This document shows, piece after piece, positions 15,713-24,259 of a DNA stretch of 64,000 bases. This DNA is from Collinsella sp. (GTDB lineage: Bacteria > Actinomycetota > Coriobacteriia > Coriobacteriales > Coriobacteriaceae). The position numbers were made by a program, and so were the translations under genes. Location of the stretch: NCBI GenBank assembly GCA_019414515.1, contig DXLX01000038.1, positions 1 to 64,000 of the forward strand, given 5' to 3'. Within the stretch, counting starts at the first letter, position 1; each line of letters starts with the position of its first letter. The notes beneath the pieces were generated by a model. That model was not told the DNA's origin and searched no databases. It saw only the letters and a program-made list of their open reading frames with translations.

Positions 15713-16570
15713 ATGACCGATAGTAGCAAAAGCGCACTTTCCCTCATTAGTACCCACCAGGGATACAGCGAGTCCGAGCAGCGCATTGTCGACTATATAT
15801 TGGGGCACCAGTCCGAGGCGCCACGCCTCACGGCGGCTCAGCTCTCGCGCGCTGCCGCCACGTCCGAGGCGACCGTTTCGCGTTTCTGCCGCAAGCTGGG
15901 CTTTGGCAGCTTCCGCAGCTTTCAGTTTTCGTTGGCGCGCGACTTAGAGAGTCAGCGCAACGAGGGCCTGACCGACGAGGTCTCGCTCGACAACATGGAG
16001 CAGAGCCTTAAAAATATCCTCGCCGCCAAGGTGAGTGAGCTTAATGCGACCATCGACGGCATTGATCACGACACGTTGGCCGCAGTTGTACACGCGCTTG
16101 AGAATGCCGGCGTTATTGAGTTTGCGGCCGTAGGCAACACCAACGCCGTCGCGCTCGACGCGACGTTCAAGTTCTCGCAGCTGGGCCTTCGTTGCATGGC
16201 AAGCACCATCAGCGAGACCTCGATTGGTTTTGCGCTCACGCTGCGCCCCGGTGACGTTATCGTGCTGATCTCAAACTCCGGCAAGTCGCGCCGTCTGAAT
16301 CGCATGGCAAAAGCGGCTCGCGACTGCGGCGCAACCGTAGTCGTCATCAGCAGCGACAGCAAATCCCCGCTCGCGCGCCTGGCAGACTACACCTTTAATA
16401 CCGTCAACCACGAAGCACTACTGACAACGGGCGACTTCGCGTTCTCCAAGATGAGCGCCACGATGATCATCGAGGTCATCTACAACTTCCTGCTGCCCGA
16501 AATCGAAGACGCCCGCGAGCATATCAGCTACTACGAAGAGCTCATCCAGCCGGATAAGGTTGTGGAGTAA
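15713..16570 (+). CDS. MurR/RpiR-family transcriptional regulator
   Basis: 285 residues. The N-terminal HTH_6 domain (about 1-80) has SESEQRIVDYILGHQ, then LSRAAATSEATVSRFCRKLG and FGSFRSFQFSLAR. The C-terminal SIS domain (about 120-265) has EFAAVGNTNAVALDATFKF and VIVLISNSGKSRRLNRMAK, the sugar-phosphate-binding Ser-rich loops. Members sense phosphosugars and control sugar genes. ATG 15713 follows AGGAG. Being divergent from fruA makes the PTS operon its most likely target. Confidence 0.92.
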   Translation: MTDSSKSALSLISTHQGYSESEQRIVDYILGHQSEAPRLTAAQLSRAAATSEATVSRFCRKLGFGSFRSFQFSLARDLESQRNEGLTDEVSLDNMEQSLKNILAAKVSELNATIDGIDHDTLAAVVHALENAGVIEFAAVGNTNAVALDATFKFSQLGLRCMASTISETSIGFALTLRPGDVIVLISNSGKSRRLNRMAKAARDCGATVVVISSDSKSPLARLADYTFNTVNHEALLTTGDFAFSKMSATMIIEVIYNFLLPEIEDAREHISYYEELIQPDKVVE

Positions 16571-16578
16571 AATGCGTA

Positions 16579-16612
16579 GTGGGACAAAAATTTCAGTCTA
16601 TTTTGTCCCACC
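16579..16612. repeat. GTGGGACAAAA palindrome between convergent genes
   Basis: GTGGGACAAAA and TTTTGTCCCAC flank a 12-base centre. It lies between the convergent rpiR-type gene and recN, so it may act as a bidirectional terminator. A half-copy of the same word is at 33504-33515. Confidence 0.7.
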
Positions 16613-16629
16613 AACACCGCTGATACGAC

Positions 16630-18258
16630 CTAACCTCGAGCTTCTTCGAGCATCTGCTTTGCGTGCGCCAGGCTAGCCTCGGACTGATCGCCGCTCAACA
16701 TGCGGGCGATCTCGGCGGTACGCGCTTCGCCGGTTACCTCGTCCAAATGCGTCTGGGGAACATCGCCTGGTTCCTTGCTGACAACATAATGCTTGTCGGC
16801 CATGACGGCGACCTGCGCCAAGTGGGTTACGACAATCACCTGATGCGTAGAGGCGAGATCTGCCAGCACGCCCGCGAGTGCACGCGCCGTGGAGCCACCG
16901 ACACCGGCATCGACCTCGTCAAACACCAGCGTATCGACACCGTCCGCGTTACCGAGGACAACCTTGCTTGCAAGCATGACGCGGCTGAGCTCGCCGCCCG
17001 ACGCAATGCGGCGCAGGGGACGTGGCGTCAAGCCGGCACCGCTGCGGTATAGCAGCTCGTAGCTCGAAGGACCAACGGGCGTCCACTCAGCACGGGGAAG
17101 ATCGCGCGACTCCCAGACGAGCTCGGCACTACCCATCTCCAAGCGCGCCATCTGGCGGCCAACCTCGTGGCAGAAGCGCGGGGCCGCCGTATTGCGTGCA
17201 CGCTTAAGTGCCTTGGCAGCGGCAAACAACTCGCGCTCGGCGCTCCCGAGTGCCTCACGCGCCTTTTTGATCTGCTCATCGCCATCATCGACCAGGGACA
17301 GCAGCTCTTGCGAGCGATCGCGCATGGCAAAAACATCGTCCATGGTGGGACCCCACTGACGCAACAGGCCCTTGAGGTCGGAATATCGCTCACGCATGCG
17401 TGCGAGCTCGCGCGGGTCGAAGGCGACGCCATCGCGATAGGTACGAAGCTCGTTCGCGCAATCCTCAAGGGAGATACAGGCATCCGAAAGCGCATCGGCA
17501 ATGTCGCCCAGTTTGCGATCGACGGTAGCCATTCGGGAAAGTTCTGCCACGGCGCTGTTCACGGCGTCGAGCGCTCCCCCTTCGGAGGCAAGCGATGCAT
17601 GGGCATCGTTAGCTGTGGCAACCAGTACCTCGGCATGTTCGGAGCGCGGCAGCAGTTCCTCGAGTTCCTCATACTCGCCCGGTTTGGGGTCGACCTCGCC
17701 GATGCGCTCGAGCGCAAAGCGCGCTTCCTCGACGCGACTCCCCCGCGCACGTGAGGCCTCCTCGACGCGACGGACCTCCTTGGCAGCCGCGCGCGAGGCT
17801 TTAAAGCAAGCACGGTAGTGCTCGAGCGCCTCGAGCGCAGAGCGTCCCGCCCAGGCATCGACCATCGCAACGTGATGCGCCGGATCGAGCAAGCGCTGGT
17901 GCTCGTGCTGGCCGCACAGATCCATCATCACGCCGACGCGCTCCGAAAGCTCGCGCACACTGGCAATGCGACCGTCAATCTTCACGCGGCTGCGGCCCTC
18001 GGCAGAAAGGCTGCGCTGTACGGTGAACCCCTCCGTGTCGTGCGGTCCGTCGAAGAGTCGCGCCTCGACGCTCGCCAGTGCCTCGCCCTCGCGCACCGTC
18101 GACGAATCCGCACGCTCGCCCAAAATTAGCTTGAGGGCCGAGAGCAGCGCGGTCTTGCCGGCGCCAGTCTCGCCAGTCAGGACAGTCAGGCCGGCACTCG
18201 GCACCAGCGTCGCCTCGCGAATGAGTGCAATGTTATAAACCTGCAGCTCATCGATCAT
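16630..18258 (-). CDS. recN: DNA repair protein RecN
   Basis: 542 residues, an SMC-like ATPase for double-strand-break repair. Walker A is GETGAGKTALLSALKLILG (about 30-48). Two coiled-coil stretches span the middle. The C-terminus has the ABC signature RRIASGGELSRVMLA, Walker B TLVFDEVDAGVGG and the switch VTHLAQVAVMAD. The start overlaps the end of nadK by 11 bases, so translation is coupled. The tlyA-nadK-recN order is common in Gram-positive bacteria and actinobacteria. Confidence 0.96.
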   Translation of the reverse strand: MIDELQVYNIALIREATLVPSAGLTVLTGETGAGKTALLSALKLILGERADSSTVREGEALASVEARLFDGPHDTEGFTVQRSLSAEGRSRVKIDGRIASVRELSERVGVMMDLCGQHEHQRLLDPAHHVAMVDAWAGRSALEALEHYRACFKASRAAAKEVRRVEEASRARGSRVEEARFALERIGEVDPKPGEYEELEELLPRSEHAEVLVATANDAHASLASEGGALDAVNSAVAELSRMATVDRKLGDIADALSDACISLEDCANELRTYRDGVAFDPRELARMRERYSDLKGLLRQWGPTMDDVFAMRDRSQELLSLVDDGDEQIKKAREALGSAERELFAAAKALKRARNTAAPRFCHEVGRQMARLEMGSAELVWESRDLPRAEWTPVGPSSYELLYRSGAGLTPRPLRRIASGGELSRVMLASKVVLGNADGVDTLVFDEVDAGVGGSTARALAGVLADLASTHQVIVVTHLAQVAVMADKHYVVSKEPGDVPQTHLDEVTGEARTAEIARMLSGDQSEASLAHAKQMLEEARG

Positions 18259-19108
18259 GACGGACTCCGTAGAATACGCGGCTCACCGAGTTATAGAAGC
18301 TCTCGGGGCCGTAATCCAGCAGCAACACATCTCCGGGCCCGCGGCGCACCGCCACGCTCTCAACGGTGCCATCGCAGGTAATAAACTGTCCATCGATAGC
18401 GATCGCCGGAACGCTCGGGCGATCATCGGACATAAAGATTTCGACGACATCACTCGGCGAGGTCAAAAAGGCACGAGCCTGAATGGTGTGCGGCGCAATG
18501 GGTACGCAGACCATGCCCGTATAGTCGGGGCTCACGATGGGGCCACCGGCACTGAGCGCGTAACCCGTAGAACCAGTCGCCGTGGACACGACCACGCCGT
18601 CGCCACGCAGACGGTCGATATGATGGCCGGACACCGTGATGTCGAACTCGACCATATCGGACAGCGGACCGCGGGTAAGCGCCATGTCGTTGAGGGCGAA
18701 GGTGCGCACGACATCCTTCGTACCGTCTTCGCGCACGGACACGATATCCGCGGCGATGGTGGCGCGACGGCTCACGTGCAGCTCACCGGACAGGGCGTCG
18801 CTCACGACCTGCAGGATGTCGCGCTCCTCGGGGCTCGCAGCAGTTAGAAAGCCCAGGTGACCATAGGAAAGACCGAGGATAGGAATCTCACGATGGTTGA
18901 GGATGCGGGCAGCGCGCAGCAACGTACCGTCGCCGCCGAGCGTAATGACCAGATCGGAGCCGTCAATATCAGGCGTGCTCTGAATCTTGGATCGCTGGTC
19001 GGCAGCCCATGCGACCTCATAGCCCTGGCGAGTCAGCCAAAGCTCGAGCATCAGGCCGCTCTCGACCGCCTCTTGCTTGTAGTAATTGGGAACCAGAAAG
19101 ACCTTCAT
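18248..19108 (-). CDS. nadK: NAD kinase
   Basis: 286 residues. The diagnostic GGDG motif is in LVITLGGDGTLLRAAR (about 53-68), with the second family motif STATGSTGYALSAGGPI (about 175-191). It makes NADP from NAD using ATP or polyphosphate. The ATG overlaps the tlyA stop as ATGA and the end overlaps recN, so the three genes form one translationally coupled unit. Confidence 0.96.
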   Translation of the reverse strand: MKVFLVPNYYKQEAVESGLMLELWLTRQGYEVAWAADQRSKIQSTPDIDGSDLVITLGGDGTLLRAARILNHREIPILGLSYGHLGFLTAASPEERDILQVVSDALSGELHVSRRATIAADIVSVREDGTKDVVRTFALNDMALTRGPLSDMVEFDITVSGHHIDRLRGDGVVVSTATGSTGYALSAGGPIVSPDYTGMVCVPIAPHTIQARAFLTSPSDVVEIFMSDDRPSVPAIAIDGQFITCDGTVESVAVRRGPGDVLLLDYGPESFYNSVSRVFYGVRHDR

Positions 19109-19908
19109 AGCGTTGCAGCTTTCTCGCTCATAACCGATACCTGGGATTGCAGCTCGTCTTGCGAGCGATCGCCGGGGTCAAATCTCGTGCCGTACAGGAA
19201 AAACTCAACGTTGCCCTTGGCACCATGAATGGGCGACACGCACACATCGACCGGGAACAGGCCCTTGGCAGCAAAGAGTTCAACCGCCGCCACGAGTGTA
19301 TCGCGGCGCACGGCGGGATCGGTCACAATGCCGCCCTCGCCCACCAGCGCCGCCGGAGCCTCAAACTGCGGCTTTACGAGCGTGCAGAATGCACCCGTAG
19401 GCGCCAGGCACGCCAGTACCGCATCGATAATGTTCGCGATGCTGGTAAACGAGACATCACACACAGCCAGGTCGATAGTGCCGGCATAGCCAAGCTCAGG
19501 CAGCTGCGTCACGTTTGTGCGCTCATGCAGCGTCACGCGATCGTCCTGGCGCAACGACCAATCGAACTGGGCGCGACCCACGTCCACCGAGACAACGGTC
19601 GCAGCTCCGCGCTTGAGCAGACAATCGGTAAAGCCGCCGGTAGAGCAGCCCACATCCAGACAGGCAAGGCCCGTCGGATTGATGCCAAACGCATCAAGCG
19701 CGCCTTCGAGCTTAAGACCGCCGCGGCCAACATAGGGAATGCGCCCCTTCACATGCAGCGGCAGCCCCGGGATCACCTTAAGGCCCGGCGAAGTCAAGCG
19801 CTCACCGCCACTCGAGACCAAGCCGGCCATAAGAGTGCGAAGGGCATCCGCGCGATCGGCGCAGATGCCCTGTGAAATCAGTTCGTCATCAAGACGCACG
19901 CGTTTCAT
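19105..19908 (-). CDS. tlyA: TlyA-family rRNA 2'-O-methyltransferase
   Basis: About 267 residues. The N-terminal S4 RNA-binding domain is MKRVRLDDELISQG through LPLHVKGRIPYVGRGGLKLEGAL. The FtsJ-like methyltransferase domain has the SAM motif CLDVGCSTGGFTDCLL (about 83-98) and DLAVCDVSFTS. TlyA enzymes methylate cytidines in 16S and 23S rRNA. The start is uncertain: ATG 19917 and TTG 19920 are also in frame and none has a clear ribosome-binding site. I prefer 19908, which places the S4 domain at the N-terminus. Confidence 0.9.
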   Translation of the reverse strand: MKRVRLDDELISQGICADRADALRTLMAGLVSSGGERLTSPGLKVIPGLPLHVKGRIPYVGRGGLKLEGALDAFGINPTGLACLDVGCSTGGFTDCLLKRGAATVVSVDVGRAQFDWSLRQDDRVTLHERTNVTQLPELGYAGTIDLAVCDVSFTSIANIIDAVLACLAPTGAFCTLVKPQFEAPAALVGEGGIVTDPAVRRDTLVAAVELFAAKGLFPVDVCVSPIHGAKGNVEFFLYGTRFDPGDRSQDELQSQVSVMSEKAATL

Positions 19909-19943
19909 GAATGCCATCAACCATTCGTATCCGGAGATGCGGC

Positions 19944-20183
19944 CTAGCTATCCTGGGATTCGTTTGCCGCATCCTCATCGTATTCCTGCTCGAGCTTGTC
20001 GGCCTCACGCGGCGTCAACTCAAACTTGTCGACCATATCGACCGCGCGGGAGCCCAGCTCAATCGCTTCGTCAAACAAATCGAGCGAACGCTCCAAGGAG
20101 GTATCCTTGGAGCGAACGGTAGCGATGATCTGATCCAGACGGTCCGAAATCTCATCAAAGTTACGGACAGAACCCTCTGGCAT
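19944..20183 (-). CDS. xseB: Exodeoxyribonuclease VII small subunit
   Basis: 79 residues. Family pattern: NFDEISDRLDQIIATV, then SLERSLDLFDEAIELG, a helical hairpin that decorates the large subunit. With XseA it degrades single-stranded DNA. The acidic C-terminal tail (EYDEDAANESQD) is beyond the core. It begins 2 bases after nusB. XseA, usually adjacent, is not here or anywhere in the window, so it must be elsewhere. Confidence 0.9.
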   Translation of the reverse strand: MPEGSVRNFDEISDRLDQIIATVRSKDTSLERSLDLFDEAIELGSRAVDMVDKFELTPREADKLEQEYDEDAANESQDS

Positions 20184-20185
20184 GG

Positions 20186-20773
20186 CTACTCCTCGACGGA
20201 GTCGGCCTCGACGGCCTCAGCAGCGTCCGCATCCTCGGCCAACACACCAGCCTCAGCCTGGGCAACCGCAACCTTAGCGGCAGCCTCGGCAGCCTGTGCC
20301 TCCTCGCGAGCGCGATCCTCGGCCAGCAGCTCCTGGTATAGGTCCTCGCCCGGCAGCTCCTCGCTGCGAGCGATCTTGCCCAGCACGCCGTTGACGAACG
20401 ACGCGGACTGGTCGGTGCCATAGGCCTTGGCAAGCTCGACGGCCTCGTTGATCACGATGGCGTCCGAGACCTCCTCGTCGGTGAGGAAACGCATCTCGTA
20501 AACGGCGATACGCAGCAGATTGCGGTCGGCACCGGGCATGCGCATAAGATCCCAGTTCTTGGCAACGGAGCGCAGAGCGCAGTCGATGCGGTCGATATGC
20601 TCGTAGGCACCGCGGCACAGCTCCAGCGCATAGGGGTCGAGGGGACCCTTCGAGATCAGGAAATCACCCTCGAGGACGCGCTCGAGCGGGCTGTCCGTGG
20701 CCTCGGCCTGGAACAGCAGCTGCAGCGCCTGACTGCGGGCAAGCGTACGCCCGCGATAAACCTTAAGGCTCAA
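20186..20773 (-). CDS. nusB: Transcription antitermination factor NusB
   Basis: 195 residues: a NusB core (about 1-145) plus an unusual C-terminal extension of about 50 residues rich in Ala and Glu (AAEAAAKVAVAQAEAG, AEDADAAEAVEADSVEE). Core landmarks are RGRTLARSQALQLLFQAE at the start, NLLRIAVYEMRFL, and DAIVINEAVELAKAYGTD followed by FVNGVLGKIAR. NusB with NusE binds boxA in rRNA leaders. It sits between asp23 and xseB with gaps of 2-3 bases. Confidence 0.94.
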   Translation of the reverse strand: MSLKVYRGRTLARSQALQLLFQAEATDSPLERVLEGDFLISKGPLDPYALELCRGAYEHIDRIDCALRSVAKNWDLMRMPGADRNLLRIAVYEMRFLTDEEVSDAIVINEAVELAKAYGTDQSASFVNGVLGKIARSEELPGEDLYQELLAEDRAREEAQAAEAAAKVAVAQAEAGVLAEDADAAEAVEADSVEE

Positions 20774-20776
20774 AGG

Positions 20777-21139
20777 TTACTCCTTGGGGAAAACGAGACC
20801 GTCGATGCAAACGTCAACACGCTCAACCTCAACGCCAACCTGGGCATCGATGGCAGCGACCACGGCAGCGCGAACGGCCTCGGCGAGTTTCTTGAACGGA
20901 TAGCCAAAGAACACCACGACACGCACGGTGAGTGCGAGCTTGTCGCCAACGACCTCGGCCTCGACAGCCGGCTCGGAAGCCGGGGCCTTGGACGAGAGCA
21001 TCATGGAGACAAGGTTGGTGGCAAGGTCCTTGACGCCAACGGAGGCGATGCCCTCGACATCCGACACGGCGCGCGAGACGATGGCGGTCAAAACATCGGG
21101 CGAAATGCCGATGCCGTCAATCTTGATTTCCTGGGGCAT
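20777..21139 (-). CDS. Asp23/Gls24-family envelope stress protein
   Basis: 120 residues. Family pattern: IGISPDVLTAIVSRAVSDVEGIASVGV near the start, then VEAEVVGDKLALTVRVVVFFGYPFKKL, typical of small Asp23/YloU-type proteins. These bind near the membrane in Gram-positive cells, and YloU-like members sit beside efp and nusB as here. The precise function is unknown. GGAGGA precedes the ATG. It runs into nusB with a 3-base gap. Confidence 0.88.
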   Translation of the reverse strand: MPQEIKIDGIGISPDVLTAIVSRAVSDVEGIASVGVKDLATNLVSMMLSSKAPASEPAVEAEVVGDKLALTVRVVVFFGYPFKKLAEAVRAAVVAAIDAQVGVEVERVDVCIDGLVFPKE

Positions 21140-21163
21140 GAGTCCTCCTAGAAGAGTTGGTTG

Positions 21164-21727
21164 CTAGACGCGGGAGACGAACTTGCCGTCGCGGGTGTCA
21201 ACCTTGATGACCTCGCCCTCGTTGAGGTACATGGGGACCTGGATGACAGCGCCGGTGTCGATCGTGGCCGGCTTGGTGGAACCCTGGACGGTATCGCCCT
21301 TAAAGCCCGGGTCGGTCTGGACGATGGTGGTCTCGATGAACATCGGCGGGGTCACGCCCATGAGCTCATCGTCGGCGAAGAGCAGCTGGCAGATGTCGTT
21401 CTCGCGCAGCCACTTGGAGTTCTCGCCCACCATGTCCTCGGGAACGGGAACCTGCTCATAGGACTCGTTGTCCATGAAGATGTAGTCGGTGCCATCGTTG
21501 TAGAGGTACTGGAACTCACGGGTGGTGAGCATGACGCTCTCGAACTTGGTGCCGGCGTTGCAGGTGTTCTCGACGACGCGGCCGCTCTTGATGTCGCGGG
21601 TCTTGTAGCGCACAAACGCGCCGCCCTTGCCCGGCTTGACATGCTGGAACTCGACGATGGTGTAGACCTTGTCCTTGATACGGAGACCGAGGCCGTTCTT
21701 GAAGTCGGCGGTAGAAATGGTAGGCAT
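21164..21727 (-). CDS. efp: Elongation factor P
   Basis: 187 residues in three beta-barrel domains. The N-terminal KOW-like domain reads MPTISTADFKNGLGLRI, with the tip loop VKPGKGGAFV placing Lys near residue 32, the site modified in many bacteria. The C-terminal OB domain ends in GEVIKVDTRDGKFVSRV. It relieves stalling at polyproline stretches. ATG 21727 is preceded by AGAAAGG; the longer in-frame start at 21760 lacks support. No EpmA or EpmB modification gene is nearby. Confidence 0.96.
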   Translation of the reverse strand: MPTISTADFKNGLGLRIKDKVYTIVEFQHVKPGKGGAFVRYKTRDIKSGRVVENTCNAGTKFESVMLTTREFQYLYNDGTDYIFMDNESYEQVPVPEDMVGENSKWLRENDICQLLFADDELMGVTPPMFIETTIVQTDPGFKGDTVQGSTKPATIDTGAVIQVPMYLNEGEVIKVDTRDGKFVSRV

Positions 21728-21820
21728 AGCGACCTTTCTTGTTATGGGCAGAACGCACAAGCGTCCAAATTACATACGACAGAAATTATACACTTGCAGA
21801 CGGCGCCTGCGGCGAGCGCA

Positions 21821-21864
21821 TAAAAAGAGAACGCGGGGCGTCCGAATCGATTCGGACGCCCCGC
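21821..21864 (-). terminator. Intrinsic terminator of pepP
   Basis: A perfect 32-base palindrome (GCGGGGCGTCCGAATC and its complement, 21833-21864) is followed on the minus strand by GTTCTCTTTTTATG. It separates pepP from efp, so efp needs its own promoter in the roughly 90 bases between. Confidence 0.85.
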
Positions 21865-21886
21865 CCCAAAAATCTATCGAAATGGG

Positions 21887-23017
21887 CTAGCAATCGATGA
21901 CGTGCAGGTCGTGCGGGGTCTTGGTGAAAGGCTCGTAGCCGTTCTCGGTGACCACGCCGTAATCCTCCAGGCGCACGCCGCCCACGCCGGGCAGGTAAAC
22001 GCCGGGCTCCATGGTGACAACCGAGCCGATCGCGATGGTGTTCTTGCTGCGGTTGAAGTTGGGCAGCTCGTGGATGTCGATACCGACGCCGTGGCCCAGG
22101 CCATGATTGTAGTAATCGCCATAGCCGGCATCGCCGATGATCTTCTTGGAAAGCTTGAAGATGTCGTTACCCTCAACGCCCGGATGGATGGCGGCGACGC
22201 ACTCCTCGTGCGTGCGGCGCACGAGCGCGTACAGGTCGAGCTGCTCCTGCGTGGGCTCGCCCATCACGACGGTGCGCGTCATGTCGGAGCGGTAATCGCA
22301 GTAGCCCGCGCCGTAATCCATGAGAACGAAATCGCCCTTCTCGATCACGCGATCGCTCGGCACGGCATGCGGGTTGGCGGTGTTGGGACCGCTCGCCACG
22401 ATGGAGCCGAAGGCAAGGCTGTCGGCGCCGTTGGCGAACATAAAGTTCTCGAGCTCGTTGCGAACCTGCTTCTCGGTCATACCGGGCTTAATAAAGCCGA
22501 GCATATGCTGGAAAGCGGCATCGGTGATCGACTGCGCATGGCGCATAAGCTCAATCTCCTCGGCATCCTTGATGGCGCGCATCTTGCGGATGTCGTCGTG
22601 CATCAGCGGTAGGATGCAGGCGACGGAACGGTCCTCCAGGCCGCGCTGAATACCCTGGTAGAAGTTAATCTGCATATCGTCCTCGACAGCACAGACACGG
22701 CACTTGTTAGCCGCAATCTTGCCGGCGACCCAGCCGGGGATGGTACCCTCGTCCATGTCGTAAACCCAGGGGCTGCCGGCGGGCGTGTTCTCCTCAAAGC
22801 TGTTGAGGTAGCGCGAGTCGGTATGGAACAGGCACTGGTCGGCCGTAATAAACGCCGCGTGCGGGAATTCAAAGGTGTAATCGAAAACGCCCTTCACGCC
22901 CGTAAGCCAACGAAGATTGGCCTCGTCGCGCACCACGATGGCGTCGTAGCCACGCTCGGCCATCAGGGCACGGACACGCTCGATACGACCGGCAGGACCG
23001 GCAGCAAACTCAGACAT
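21887..23017 (-). CDS. pepP: Xaa-Pro aminopeptidase (M24 family)
   Basis: 376 residues. The N-terminal creatinase-like domain (about 1-135) is followed by the pita-bread catalytic domain. Metal ligands are visible: DYGAGYCDYRSDMTRTV supplies two Asp, NHGLGHGVGIDIHELP the His, and TMEPGVYLPGVGGVRLEDYGVV two Glu. It releases N-terminal residues before proline. Next to efp, which helps translate polyproline, this is a conserved actinobacterial pairing. The 132-base gap to the aroB-like gene contains a partly symmetric hairpin and a TATATA box near 23042. Confidence 0.93.
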   Translation of the reverse strand: MSEFAAGPAGRIERVRALMAERGYDAIVVRDEANLRWLTGVKGVFDYTFEFPHAAFITADQCLFHTDSRYLNSFEENTPAGSPWVYDMDEGTIPGWVAGKIAANKCRVCAVEDDMQINFYQGIQRGLEDRSVACILPLMHDDIRKMRAIKDAEEIELMRHAQSITDAAFQHMLGFIKPGMTEKQVRNELENFMFANGADSLAFGSIVASGPNTANPHAVPSDRVIEKGDFVLMDYGAGYCDYRSDMTRTVVMGEPTQEQLDLYALVRRTHEECVAAIHPGVEGNDIFKLSKKIIGDAGYGDYYNHGLGHGVGIDIHELPNFNRSKNTIAIGSVVTMEPGVYLPGVGGVRLEDYGVVTENGYEPFTKTPHDLHVIDC

Positions 23018-23149
23018 GCAGATTCCTTTCTTGTTGTCTCTATATAGACGGGACGGGTCTCAACCGAACGACGGAATCGCATGCGATCCGCAACCGATTG
23101 GAAACCCGCCCCTCAACATGATACGAAAGAGGATGGAAGTCAATAAATC

Positions 23150-24259
23150 TTAGAGAAGTTCTTTACGAGAAGCCAAGTAGGCGTGAGCATGGCGCTTAAG
23201 AACCTCGTCCTCAACGTTCGTTAGGCGAATGGCGCCGAGTGCCGCGGGCAGCGGCAACATGCTGCGGTTCGAGCGTGCAAACTGCTGCTTGCGGAACTCC
23301 TCGATATATGCGGCAGACTCCAGATCGAAGGCAAGTTCCTCGATACCAAAGTCCTCCAAGCAGTCATCGACCTCAAAGACGTAATCGATATCGAAATCGC
23401 AGGCATCATGTGCAAGGCGTGCCTCAAAGCGAATGCCCTCGGACAACAGCTGGTAGGCAGGGGCCTGCGAAGCGGCATCGCCCAAGCAGGCGCGCAGGGT
23501 ACGCTCCCCCGTCTTGCCAAAATCGAGCGCATGGCGAGCGCTCGGGTTCGTGGCCATCAGTACGTCCTTGCGGGCAGTCTGAGACCATTGAACGGCATTG
23601 ACGAGCGCGACCTCCTCGCCCGCGAGAATCTCGGGGACGGTCTCAGTAAACTGATTCCAACGGGACTTACTGCTCGAAAGCATGGTGCCAACAAGTACCA
23701 CATAGCCGAGCTTGAGGTCCTCGGGGTCCGCCTCGCGAACAAGGTCGAGGTCACACACGACCAAGCCCGGTTCGGGACGGAACGCGATAGCGGGAAGCGC
23801 ATTCGACGACGAGGCAATGAGCGGCTTCATGGTCGTCGCGACCGTGAGCATGGCGTCAAAGGTCGTCGGCAGCAGCGCGCACTCGGTTCGGCCACACCAC
23901 TGGTTGGCGCACCAGCTAACAACCGAGCAGGTTGCGGCATCGCCAACGGCGACAACCAGATCGTCGCAGGTAATGCCGTTGGCAGACAAGGCGCCAAAGA
24001 TAGCATCGGCATCGGCCAGCGTGGCACCAGCAGGCGAAACCTCAAGGGAGAACTGCGACACGGCAAAACCGGCGTCGACCAGCGCATGCTCGACGACCTC
24101 ATCAAAACGTTCTGACGAGGCGGAGTTCCAAACCACCATCGCGCGCTTAGGCTTGCCCACAGCCGAGGCAAACATACGCGACAGCTCATCGAACGCGCCC
24201 AATCCGACACGGACATCGACGCTGCGGTTTTGGAAATTGATCAGTTGGCGGCGAATCAT
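23150..24259 (-). CDS. Degenerate 3-dehydroquinate synthase homologue in the aroB position
   Basis: 369 residues, close to AroB length, and alignable along most of its length. The NAD-binding GGG-x-x-GD becomes VVAVGDAATCS, and the PTT motif is kept as LLPTTFDAMLTV. The DSSVGGK lysine motif is lost, GxAEVIK becomes GYVVLVGTML, and NFGHTxGHA becomes DFGKTGERT. The Glu and His zinc ligands are therefore gone, so normal DHQ synthase activity is unlikely. The frame is intact, and the start overlaps the aroK stop as ATGA, arguing against simple decay. A repurposed or regulatory pseudo-enzyme is possible; the function is unknown. Confidence 0.72.
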   Translation of the reverse strand: MIRRQLINFQNRSVDVRVGLGAFDELSRMFASAVGKPKRAMVVWNSASSERFDEVVEHALVDAGFAVSQFSLEVSPAGATLADADAIFGALSANGITCDDLVVAVGDAATCSVVSWCANQWCGRTECALLPTTFDAMLTVATTMKPLIASSSNALPAIAFRPEPGLVVCDLDLVREADPEDLKLGYVVLVGTMLSSSKSRWNQFTETVPEILAGEEVALVNAVQWSQTARKDVLMATNPSARHALDFGKTGERTLRACLGDAASQAPAYQLLSEGIRFEARLAHDACDFDIDYVFEVDDCLEDFGIEELAFDLESAAYIEEFRKQQFARSNRSMLPLPAALGAIRLTNVEDEVLKRHAHAYLASRKELL

